From contig JAQMWT010000394.1 in assembly GCA_029834535.1 (NCBI GenBank), forward strand, positions 7,501 to 61,293: a stretch of 53,793 nucleotides of DNA, written 5' to 3'. This document shows positions 32,000-42,149 of the stretch, in pieces. The position numbers were made by a program, and so were the translations under genes. The stretch is from Chrysophaeum taylorii. Its lineage: Eukaryota; Sar; Pelagophyceae; Pelagomonadales; Pelagomonadaceae. Every line of letters begins with the position of its first letter. Position 1 is the first letter of the stretch. The notes below the pieces were generated by a model, which ran no database searches, was not told where the DNA came from, and worked only from the letters and a program-made list of their open reading frames with translations.

Positions 32000-32560
32000 C
32001 TCTGGACGGGTGACCCAGGCCGCCGGCCCATCCGGCCTATCCAGGCTATCCACGGTATCCAGGGTGGCCGGGCGACCAAGGCCGGCGCCTCATCCGGCCT
32101 ATCCAGGGTGGCCAGGCGACCCAGGCCGCCGGTCCATCCGGCCTACCCAGGCTATGGGGTAGAGTCGGCGGCCCAGATAGCCTATCCAGCACATCCAGTG
32201 TGTCCAGTACAGATCGAAAATTCCCATCAAGGGTTAGCCTTACCACCACACACTAAGAAACCAGAAATCGCTGTGTTATCAACACCGTGCTGTCCTTTGT
32301 CGTTAGAGACAGGACACGGGGCAGCCTACCACTTCTCATCTGTACCGAAGGGCAACACCGTAGAAATTACTGTTCTCTATCCAGGGTGTCCGGCTTATCA
32401 AGGGCGCCCAACCGGTTTAGGGCGTCCAGTGTATCCAGCGTGTCCTTGGTTTCCAGGGCGTCCAGGGTGTCTAGCCGACCCAGGGTGTAAACGGCCGATC
32501 CAGGGTTTCCAGGGTATTTATTCAGGATTTTGAGGGCATCAGTAGTGTGCCCAGAATAGG
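32000..32560 (+). repeat. TCCAGGGTG-type minisatellite
   Basis: Two blocks (about 32000-32210 and 32376-32530) are built from degenerate 9-12 base units such as ATCCAGGGTG, GTCCAGGGTG and CATCCGGCCT. They flank the 150-base copia-LTR piece at 32225-32375. No gene is supported between 32530 and 32718. Confidence 0.65.
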
Positions 32561-32718
32561 CCTCTTATACGGCCCACGGCCCAAGCCCCAACATGATCTG
32601 TTATTCCATGCCAAACAGGGCTGGCGTGCTATCAGCCAGTCTAAACAGGGTTGACGTGCTATCCAGGGGCGGGGGTCTACTCCGCCTTGACTCATTTTAT
32701 GATATGTGCCAGATAGGA

Positions 32719-34721
32719 TTAACCCAGGCCTAATTTGCATACGAGATCCGGGTTACTGTCGAAAAACTTCTGTCTTGAGTTTGCAGGCTCGGTTCGGCGG
32801 TCAGCGACATGCGCCTGAATTGGGTCAGCTAGATCAGAAAGTGAAGCGTTATCGAGTATGCACTTCCACGAAGTCTCCAGATTGCCTCTTAGCTTGTTCG
32901 AGATCGACGCAAAGAGGAGTGCGAAGTCCATGCAATAATCGTTGGTAGAAACTGACTCAGCGGAACTTTGCACGGCATGCGAAAAGTCGATCAACCTGAA
33001 TTTGCGACCAACAACGATAATATTTTCGATTCGAGCATCAAAATGGACGATGCCTGCGGTGTGGAGGTCGTCGATCGACTCTAGGATTAACATGATATGA
33101 CCAATGCCCAGCGGGCTATATTTTCCGTCAGTCAAGGGAACGATCGGTTTATGTGATTGTCGATCTCGGCGAAGTGGTCTGCCAACGGGGAAAGTGAGTA
33201 TGGCACACGCTTGTCCATGTGCACCAGGAGGTTTCCATTCGAAACGCGAGACGAAGGAGACGAAGCCCGCTTCTTTTGGAGAAATAGTATGATTTTCATT
33301 TCGTTATTTGCAAACCTCGAAGAATCGGCTCGAATCAATTTCACCGCGATCGGCTCGTGAGCGCTACCTTGGCGGGTCATCTGAAGGACGATGCCAGTCA
33401 TGCCGCGGCCGAGAACTGGACGCTCCTTGTGGAGAACATAATCCCGAAGTTCATTTTGTTCCAGTGCCGACGTCGCAAGTATTTCTAGCGGATCCATGGC
33501 AGGCTGACAATCTGGAGACACCATGGCGTACAACTTGCCAGAGAGACTAGGCCCCATCAGAAATCGGGCCACGAAACTCTTTGAACCATGGCTGGTGAGT
33601 TCCCCCTCGACACAGCGCAGAAGTCGATCCTCATCCCAAACCGTTGCACGGAAATTTATACTGTCGAGAATGAGAACGTGGATGAGTTTCACGTCTTGGG
33701 AATGCCGGTTATTCTTCTTTGCATGATACGACATGTTCGAGGCATACATCTTTGCCTCACCAATGGCTTGACTGCTAGTTGCATTGCAGCCCCTCTTGCC
33801 CTCAATCAAAGATCGAACACACCCGTACACCGGTGGATCGAGGGCAGGCTTACCTTCGAACTCGCGTTTGGCGTGTATGCGCGGCTCAAATAGTATCTTG
33901 TTGATAACGAAGCCGTCGGGTTTCAAATCGTAACGAGTATCTTGGTTGGCTTGTTGCAGCCATTTGACGTCCTGACTGTCACCAAGCACCAGCTGCTTAT
34001 CTTGCACGGCATTCCGGAGTGTCGGGAAAAGCACCAACATGACGTCTGCTTCGCTCGCCTCCGGCGAGATGCGTTCAGCAAGGAGAGGTTCTCCTTCTTC
34101 GGGCTTGTACGGTTCAATTGCGCGACTTAATTGGAACCTCCTCAGCTCCTCGTCACCTTTGCTCGCGGTTGTCGTATCCGTAGAGTTGTCCTTAGCGTCA
34201 ATTCGTGCTTTAATTGATTGCTGGCCTTCTTTAATTGATTGCTGGCCTTCTTTAATTGATTCTTTAATTGATTGCTGGCCTTCTTTAATTGATTCTTTAA
34301 TTGATTGCTGGCCTTCTTTAATTGATTCTTTAATTGATTGCTGGCCTTCTTTAATTCCTCGAATAATATCCATTATCTCAAAGCTGACCCCATCTGCTAC
34401 ACGGGGCCGTTTCGCTCCGTGCTCCTCGCGCGCCGCCCGTTCGCGTTCCTCGTATCGATTGACGAACCGGTGCGACCCCTCGCGCTGTAAGTCCGTGATC
34501 CCCGCCAGTTCCAAGCGCGCGCAGTGGGCGTTGTATAGCTGCTCCTTCCCTTTAGCCTCGTCATCGGGATCCGTCGTCACGGAAACGATGGCCTCCCACA
34601 GTTCGACGATCTTCGAACGCTTCGTCACCTTCTCGGTCGGGTCGCAATGTACTACCTCGCGGGTGAGGCGTGTGATATCACTACGGCACGCCTTGACAAA
34701 GTCAGCGTCATCTGCCTCCAT
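32719..34721 (-). pseudogene. PD-(D/E)XK nuclease plus protein kinase, Crinkler-like, frameshifted
   Basis: From the ATG at 34721 the protein has a charged helical N terminus, a tandem repeat of IKEGQQSIKES units (residues about 125-175), then a nuclease-like domain: KPDGFV near 268, a downstream E-G-K triad near 308 and GEAK near 322, fitting PD-(D/E)XK. A kinase domain follows: GRGMTG loop near 437, AVKLI Lys near 459. A single-base frame change near 33135 ends this frame. The next frame continues with HFDARIENI (catalytic loop) and IDFSHA (DFG-like, here DFS). Nuclease-kinase fusions of this kind are known among Crinkler-type effectors and related selfish elements; that role is inference. 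No signal peptide or LFLAK motif is evident. Confidence 0.7.
34200..34345 (-). repeat. Coding tandem repeat (IKEGQQSIKES) in the nuclease-kinase gene
   Basis: Four to five near-identical units of 33 bases, with 21-base partial units, seen on the plus strand as TTTAATTGATTGCTGGCCTTC. It encodes an amphipathic helix, probably a coiled coil. Confidence 0.85.
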
Positions 34722-34784
34722 CGCGTTCTTTCCTTCCTTCCAAAAGCAGTATTGTTTTAGGGGAAAGTCAAGTTTCCAACCACC

Positions 34785-34877
34785 ATATATGTTTGGTCAC
34801 CGTAAACCCTCAACAAGTTTGGTCACTTAAGTTTGGTCAATCCGTATCTTGGTTGACTAAACTTGTACTCTTAGTAG
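34785..34877 (+). repeat. Family X array next to the nuclease-kinase gene
   Basis: Copies of AAGTTTGGTCA occur here, ending with TTGGTTGACTAAACTTGTACTC. The last segment recurs in inverted form at about 14570-14595, next to Helitron copy 4. Confidence 0.55.
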
Positions 34878-35630
34878 ATAACAGTAAAAATCACTGTGTC
34901 TCTGGTAGAGAATGGTGGCAGTGGTAGTGCTGCCTTTCTTCCTGTCCTCTAACGACACGCAGTACGGTGTACGACACAGCGATTTTGGGGGGTGTTTGTG
35001 TGAGTGTGATGTTTAGGGGGGGTGGTTCCTAACCCTAAATAGAATTCTCTATCTCTACGCCCTCGCAGATTGAACTCGGTGATGAGCGAAATCTGGGACA
35101 AACAAAACAAATGTCTGGCAAGGACAAATAGATGTTGAGTCGTGAGGAGGCGTGGCGGAAAGTGTGCGAAGTGCATGAAAGAGATAGAGGAGAGCAAAAG
35201 CAGGTCGTGTGTGAAGTGAGAAAGGAGAAAGTCCAGAGAGCTACACTATTATGTGTGCGACACTGGAACATTTCACACCTATCTCTACACGAGGGTTTTC
35301 TCTCCGTAATACGGCTTTCCCTCGCTCCTTCTTCCCTTACCCCTTCCGCCCCTTTTCTTCCACGACTATGAAGAACCCAGTCTGAAGCTCTTTTCCAACA
35401 TGGAGTAGGCCTCCAGGTGCATACCGTCGGGTACGGGGTTTTCTGTTTAATTAACAGAGACTTCGTTCCCCGTTGTCAGTGTAAACGCTTCTATGGGACC
35501 TAATGTCCTTAAGGAGTTAGGGCCTAAATCCCTACCTTGTGTAGTAGCATGTGACAAGCGGAATGGTCTGTACACGCCTAAGACTGCACGCAGTCTCTAC
35601 CATGTACCCGGCGAGGGTCAAATCTCTCCA
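34878..35630 (+). repeat. Copia C1 5' LTR
   Basis: About 753 bases ending CTCTCCA immediately before the tRNA-complementary site. The left part (34878-35236) matches 47119-47467 and 49997-50030 of C2, and the right part matches the LE relic. The left end lacks the usual TG, so the exact start is uncertain. It overlaps a short frame beginning MSG that carries a Cys pair in the C2 version. Confidence 0.65.
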
Positions 35631-35644
35631 GGTTATGGGCCCAG
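35631..35644 (+). other. Copia C1 primer-binding site, initiator tRNA-Met anticodon arm
   Basis: GGTTATGGGCCCAG is complementary to the anticodon stem-loop region of eukaryotic initiator tRNA-Met (CTGGGCCCATAACC). Priming by a 5' half-tRNA is known for Drosophila copia and yeast Ty5. The same 14 bases occur at 50389-50402. Confidence 0.85.
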
Positions 35645-36112
35645 ATGCGTAGGTGTGTCAGCCCAACTGTGTTGTACGTCTAAATCGAATGATCAATTTG
35701 CGCCTGATCACAAGTACAATGCGATGTGTTTGGCGGTGGTCTACTGTACATATTTGTTGTGTGACGGTATGTGCCCACCAGTTAAATTGGTTTGTGACCG
35801 AGTTGGGTCGGTCACTGGTCACATGCACTCGCATAACTAATAAAATTGAATTTTCCCTATACATGCCGCGGAAACTTGTACGGGTTTTTTACTTCCATTC
35901 CCCAACAAAAGACTGACTGCTCGAGAACTAATCCATTCTTCAGTCTCAAGTCACCCTGTTTTAAATAGCATTTTCATTTGCTTGGTCTTGTCAATATGCC
36001 TACGTTTAAAAATCGCGTACTGTACATAGAACCCGCACTTGAGAAGCCCTTCATTCTTATGTGTCGAATCTGTCTATCAGTCCTCTAACCTATCCCTTAA
36101 TAGCTCACAATC

Positions 36113-38846
36113 ATGTCAAAACAAAAAAACAATATCTACCACTGATATCTACAAACAAGAACAAATCCTCGTTGATAAGATTAACGCAGGATTGCGTTTC
36201 CAAGATAATTCAACTAAGGTGAGCTTGCAAATTGAAACGCTTCGCAGGCATATGACAAGTCCATATGTGGACGCGTTATTCTGCTTTGATTCATATGAAG
36301 CTTACACCCGGAATGCTCCGGAATATACTCAAATCCTTGAACAAGAAACTGATATCATCTTCGCTCAATGGAATGCTGAATAAGTTAACGATTTAAACTT
36401 ACCTGATGAAGATGCCCTGCCCGAACATTTAAAGACTTGGCACGTCAGCTCTTCTCATCAACTAACGGTTGATGCCCGTAATAGCCTTGAACGACTTTAC
36501 TACCAAGAGTCGTACAACCTTGTCCGTCCTGAATTAAATGAGGATGTTAAAAATGTCCTTACTTTATTAGATACCCGATTTCCTAAATCAATTGTGCATG
36601 ATTTATCTTTAACTAACATGTCCTTTACAGGTCTCTCTAATGCCGATTGGATCAAACACTGCGAAACTTATGCTGGTTTTGTGTACATATTCTTTAACCT
36701 CGAGTCCCAGGAAAAGCCCGCTCTCGCTATGTGGCCTCAACTAAAGAAAATTTATGCGATCCCTGCACATCCCTATAAATTACGTGCTGTAATACTTTTA
36801 GCCTGTCATTACTATGAGACAGTGTGTTGTACCGATGTAACTGAGCTTGAATCTCAGTTTAATCGAATGTCTCTAAATGTTAATAGGTATGCCCATGTAT
36901 TTGTCGAACAACTCCTTTCCTTTCAATCTCGGGCAAAGCAATTAAATAATGATGAAGCATCAATCCAATTTAATAACTCCATAATCACTCTTAAAGCTCA
37001 CGAGGAGATCTACCGTCTATATGCTAATCCATCGGATCACGAGCGCTATTCTCAATCTTTATTGGAATGGTGTAAACTCTACGAGACATGCTCTTGTAAC
37101 AACTCGAGTCACGATCTCGAATTGTTGAAGCTAGTTGATCCCAACGACGTTCGTCCACTACTGGAATTCTTGTTAAAGATATATAATGAGACAAAGTTTT
37201 CCTCTAACCGACGCTTGGATAAACCCGCTTCTTGGATCCCTTACATCCCTGGTACTACCGCTACCAAGCCACCTAAGGTATTATTGATGGACACTATTCC
37301 TCAATCCCACGATTCTCTAAACAACGCTTACTCGTTGTTAGCTACTGTAGCTGGACAGTCTGGCTTCAATGCTCGTAAGCTTCGTAATGCAAAAGACAAA
37401 GCATCGACAATCTCACCCCGTGACACGTCGTACTATCGTCCACCTTCAAATTATAACGTCAAAGGTACCAGCTTCGATCGTCCTGTCTACTCATCTTCCT
37501 CTAACCGCAATGCACGCTCTAATATATCTCTTATGGACCGGGCTACTTGTCAAGTTGATCGTCTTCGCTACCTGTCTGGTAAATTGCAGGAAGCGAATCC
37601 CAATCCTTCCACCGACTCTAAAATGGTACAGGAGGAAATGAAAAGCTTATTGAGTACCCTCTGGACAACCGCTTCTCAAGCTTCGACACAGTCCTTAGAT
37701 CCTGATGAAGCCACCCAAGTTCATCTCTACTTATCTCGAGTTGATATTATGTCCAATACCATATCGAACCTCTTGGAAGCCGATGAGGAATCTCTTGTTT
37801 CAGAAGAAAAGTATCAAACTGAAACATCTGCTCCTGAAGCGTCCCCCAGAGATGCGGAGCAGAGGGGGACTGCTGATACAGAGAAAATGTTCCACACTTT
37901 CCTGGCAATTAAAGATGAGGAAATCAATAACATCCCTCAGCCGCTACTGCAGCACATAAATGCTAAAGCTCAGAATGCTATTGTGCGTCGTCAAGCTCGG
38001 GAAACTTCTTCGCACTCTGAGCTCCCCAGTAGTTTAATCAATGAAGATGATACAGATTCCCCTGTGTTGCTACCAAAACTAAGTACTGGTTTTACACTCA
38101 TCGTTGTGCCTTCCGAACAAACGCAAAGTTTCATGGCACAGTACGTGTTTGGTCAAAGCTCAACACATGCCTGTTATGCAACAATGCTTTAATTGTACAA
38201 CGAGTACAATTTGCCGCTAATGACTACGCCAGGATATGCTGACACATGTGCTTCTCAACATGTAATTAACTTTAAACGTTACGCTGATCCTATCCACATC
38301 GTAAAGCTACCCGAGTCCTTATCACCTGCTATCCAGACTGCTACGGATACGCAGAGAATCACACATGCTATGATTATAAGGACCGTCATTCCCGCTCTCC
38401 CAAAGCATCCAAATGTGGGATATGTGAAGCTAGACGTTGCACTTTTTCTACCCAAGCAAAACGACCATAACGATCCCGATCTGCACATCATCAGTATGAC
38501 TCAATGGGGAGAAGATAAACTTGGTATACACCTTTATGGAGTCGAATTTAAAGGACAATCATCTATCCAGAGTAAAATTGATGATAATGTCAAGATTACT
38601 TTGTTTAGACTCAGTAACCTGTTGCTAACTCTACCAATTTGCTCGCTACAACAAGCAAAAGCGCGTAAAATGGAACTTCGCTCACTACAGTTCAGACTAT
38701 GTGCTTTTAATGAACAACGCGAATTGCTCAAACTATACTCCACCCTCGTGGAACGAGTAATTTACGTCCCATGGCTTAAAACCATCTTGGAGTCAATGCA
38801 CTCGCAGCTGCCTTATATACGCAAGCATTTCCCACCTCCAGTATGA
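36113..38846 (+). pseudogene. Copia C1 gag-protease with three in-frame stops
   Basis: One reading frame runs from about 36120 to 38846, interrupted by TAA at 36381 and TAA at 38190, and ends at TGA 38844. The ATG at 36113 is one frame off, so a small shift lies near 36140. Gag is mostly helical with no zinc knuckle. SYYRPPSNY and SRSN-like segments match C2. The protease is recognised from ADTCAS near 38238 (C2: FDSCAT) and a later NVGYVKLDVAL segment. The active-site Gly is Cys in both. Stops make this copy inactive. Confidence 0.8.
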
Positions 38847-38957
38847 CGCAAGGTTACAACACGTTTGCTCCACACAGTAACTTCATCTCCTAGCCCACGA
38901 ATACCTACAGTAACTTTACTTTGCTCTGGGATGTCCACTCCTGCATTCTTGGCTTGC

Positions 38958-39078
38958 GCTTCTAATGACTTGCAAATCAACATCAACGTTAAAGTTCTTG
39001 TTGAGAGCGACGACAATATCACGCACATGCTACGAATACGTTTTGGTAATTCCATCGAAGTTTTCCCATCCCTACCTA
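38958..39078. repeat. 121-bp target-site duplication, left copy
   Basis: Identical to 39755-39875 except for three substitutions. It lies inside the methyltransferase coding sequence. Confidence 0.9.
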
Positions 39079-39754
39079 CGACTGCCGCGACGACTCAGAC
39101 GTCGACGCCCGGATCAAGAAGGCGTCTCAGGCCTTCGGTGCCTTGCGGGACTGCATCTTCGCCTCGAAGTCCGTCTCTGCTCGCGCCAAGCGCCTCGTCT
39201 ATGTCTCGCTCGTCCTGGCCATCCTCCTTCACGGTGCGGAATCGTGGTGCCTCACCGAGGTCCTGTTCCGCCGGCTGCGGTGTTTCCACGCGCAGTGCGC
39301 CCGCGTCATGTGTCGTGTGACCCGGAAACACACCTGGTCCCACCACATCTCAACGGAGATCCTGCGGCGGCGCCTCGGCCTCGAGTCCATCGACGTCTAC
39401 GTCACGCGCCGCCAGCTCCGCTGGGCCGGTCACGTCGCCCGCATGCCCTTCTCCCGACTCCCTCGCAAGATGCTCTCGTCTTGGGTCCGCTCCAAGCGCC
39501 CACCGGGGGCTCCGCAGATGACGTACGGGAGGTCGCTCGCCAAGGCACTCCGGAAATGCGACATCCCCTTCAACTCGTGGCACGACCTCGCACAAGACCG
39601 CGCGCAGTGGCGGTCCGCCATCCATGCACTTTCATCCCAAGCTTCTACCCCAACTGTGTGATTTTTTTGCTCTGTGATCCTGGACCGGCTACTACCGGCC
39701 CAGCCTGGCTCCCATGCCCGGGAGAGGTCCGAAGTTAGTTAGTTAGTTTAGTTA
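39079..39754 (+). mobile_element. 5'-truncated LINE fragment
   Basis: About 676 bases equivalent to 3632-4301 of the full-length LINE, ending in a GTTAGTTAGTTAGTTTAGTTA tail. The C-terminal reading frame of the LINE (AGHVARM region) is still open. It is flanked by the 121-base duplication. Confidence 0.9.
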
Positions 39755-39875
39755 GCTTCTAACGACTTGCAAATCAACATCAACGATAAAGTTCTTGTTG
39801 AGAGCGACGACAATATCACGCACATGCTACGAAGACGTTTTGGTAATTCCATCGAAGTTTTCCCATCCCTACCTA
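39755..39875. repeat. 121-bp target-site duplication, right copy
   Basis: 118 of 121 bases match 38958-39078. Confidence 0.9.
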
Positions 39876-39939
39876 GGTTTTATACATATCTCCATCGAGC
39901 ATCGGACGTTGAACGTGCACGATATTACACTGACATAGT

Positions 39940-39951
39940 GGAATTGACATC
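39940..39951. repeat. Target-site duplication of SINE-like copy b, left
   Basis: GGAATTGACATC here and GGAATTGACGTC at 40308-40319, 11 of 12 bases. Both encode the same ELTS codons. Confidence 0.8.
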
Positions 39952-40307
39952 TAACTAACTAACTAACTTCAGACCTCTCCCGAGCATGGGAGCCAGGCCG
40001 AACCGACAGGAGCCAGTCCGGAATCACGGGCCTGTAGACGAGGAGCGCCGAAAGGTCGGTCGGCGGAGAGTGACCATCAAGCTTGTCGCCATGCGACGAG
40101 GAGACGGCGATGTGACTGACAATCAACTCGTCGATAACCTTCCGTCTTCGCCCCCGGCCATACCCCGTCCCACTGCGAACGTTCCGGCTGCCAACCGGCC
40201 CGCTCGGGAGGCGAATAGGTGCCAACCTACGCCGGGAGGGCGGATGCCCTCGCAAGGCTCAGGATTCATGAGGCACCGTCCTCCATCGCAACCGCGGTCG
40301 GCGGTTG
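39952..40307 (-). mobile_element. SINE-like element, copy b
   Basis: About 356 bases on the minus strand ending in GAAGTTAGTTAGTTAGTTAG. It is nearly identical to copy c and a longer version of copy a. It keeps a roughly 100-codon open frame in all three copies (GRRRKVIDEL, HIAVSSSHGDKLDGH). No A/B box promoter was recognised. Confidence 0.8.
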
Positions 40308-41089
40308 GGAATTGACGTCACCATGCACAAATCGCAACATAATCAACGGGAGATCCATTTCCACCTTCGAACGCGATATGGATGATTCCTTGTTTCCAAG
40401 TGCTCTAAGTGTACTTGAGCTTTTAAAGCCGTTTTTTCTTTTCATGGACATGACACCACCACACTCCGCATCGTACGAAGACCATATACGAGTTGCTACT
40501 CTCATCTTCTCAACGATGCACTACACGGTGGACATATGTGGCCGATTTCCTTGCTATCTATGTGGAGATTATCAAGCGAGATAATGATGGATCCTCGTTG
40601 CACGCAAATATAACACCGGCCCTCTCGATCTGCTTTCATGGCCTAATAAACGAGGTCACCTCCTTTCTGGATATCGCAGACCATGCTAACTCCATCAGTC
40701 GCAAGTTAATAGTCGACGAACCTTGGACACAAGTCTTTCCTGACTTACCATTTGTGTCCACACCTAAACACTGTAACATTTTTAGTCGTACCGGATCCGT
40801 GCGCTTAAAGGTGACTGAGCTCGAAACCTTAACTATGCTGTTCCTTCGTCTGCACTCTAATATAACAGTCGAACATCCCAGTCAAGATGAAATGGAAGGC
40901 ATTTCTAATTTTCGCCTGGGATTCTCGACTAGTTCGAGAAAACCACTAGCTTGCATGAGATCCCCTATTGAACTCAAAGCTTTTGTGCTCCTCTATAATA
41001 TCATGGGACGATTATTCCCTAAATCCATCACATTACCTGCGTCCTTTCGTATTACACTGTTGAATCTAACCAACCGTCTCACAGGTTAA

Positions 41090-41445
41090 CTAACTAACTA
41101 ACTTCAGACCTCTCCCGAGCATGGGAGCCAGGCCGGACCGACAGGAGCCAGTCCGGAATCACGGGCCTGTAGACGAGGAACGCCGAAAGGTCGGTCGGCG
41201 GAGAGTGACCATCAAGCTTGTCGCCATGCGACGAGGAGACCGCGATGTGACTGACAACCAACTCGTCGATAACCTTCCGTCTTCGCCCCCCGGCCATACC
41301 CCGTCCCACTGCGAACGTTCCGGCTGCCAACCGGCCCGCCCGGGAGGCGAATAGGTGCCAACCTACGCCGGGAGGGCGGATGCCCTCGCAAGGCTCAGGA
41401 TTCATGAGGCACCGTCCTCCATCGCAACCGCAGTCGGCGATCAGG
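41090..41445 (-). mobile_element. SINE-like element, copy c
   Basis: Same family and orientation as copy b, inserted further along the methyltransferase region. CAGGTTAAC at the left and CAGGGTAAG at the right suggest a short imperfect target duplication. Confidence 0.75.
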
Positions 41446-42149
41446 GTAAGGGGTTATTCCTAAATAAATCCTCTACTTCACCTATCATTTACATCACTGG
41501 TGGAAGACACACAGGCGGAGACATAACAGTTTCTAACTCTCCCTCTAAATACCAGGTACACATAAATGCCTTTGGCGAAACCTACACCCTTTTAACACAC
41601 GATGCCGGAATCGACAAGACTGCTTCTCTCGAACCAGTCACCGGCTTTCTTTGGCTTTGCCAAGCATACCATCATAATAATGAAAATCAAGACTCACGTC
41701 ATCTAGTACAAGCACTGGCTTCCTATACCTCTCCTGTATTTCATGATTCTTTTGTCTTATACCCTCTGGAAAATCGTCTCGAACTTATCGACAAAATGTT
41801 TGCTTTAAGTGACATGCATTTGTCCCAAAGCAGATATTTGGGCTTTATAACATCGAGCGACAGGAAGATGGGGGCCAAAGTTCACTCTATATATACTCCC
41901 ACTCCTACCATTCGTGGATTTGCTAATATGCTCGTGTACGATCCACGACTCGATCGCATCCGACACTACTCAACTCGCGAATTGGCACGCGCCAATAACT
42001 TCACAGCGCACCAAGTCAATTTTCTTTTGTCTTTGTCCCCTGTCCTATGCTGTGATATCGTCGCAAATGCTATTCCAGCTGGAACATATCATACAATTTA
42101 TAAACACTTGTGTCAGCTTGTTTACGACTTGCGTACATTAACGCTATCA

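Larger units (their letters stand above)
30008..32375 (-). mobile_element. Copia-LTR relic (LE), minus strand, with nested insertions
   Basis: Read on the minus strand, LTR-like pieces matching the C1 5' LTR occur in order: 32375-32225, then 31940-31747, then 30749-30525, the last ending CTCTCCA like C1. They are separated by a minisatellite (about 32000-32210) and Helitron copy 2. A further LTR-middle piece at 30072-30008 abuts G1. Similarity to C1 is clear but diverged. Confidence 0.65.
38847..42149 (+). pseudogene. C5-cytosine methyltransferase-like domain in copia C1, interrupted
   Basis: Ordered motifs: VTLLCSGMSTPAFL (motif I-like, about 38906-38947) followed by VESD (motif II acidic) and a LR-RFG helix end; YTDIVELTS joined across a SINE insertion to PCTNRN (motif IV, catalytic Pro-Cys at 40321-40326); LKPFFLFMDM (motif VI position, normally ENV, about 40425-40450); RIRHYSTRELARANNF (motif IX type, 41955-42002); and CDIVANAIPAGT (motif X, 42051-42086). 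The first part is in frame with the protease after a single TGA. A frameshift lies near 40535. Such enzymes methylate cytosine at C5. This copy is dead because of insertions and a non-standard motif VI. Family assignment rests on motif order only. Confidence 0.75.

Noticed and set aside
39952..40307. tRNA-derived head for the SINE-like element
   Set aside because: I could not find convincing A and B boxes; similarity to the LINE ends explains the structure better.
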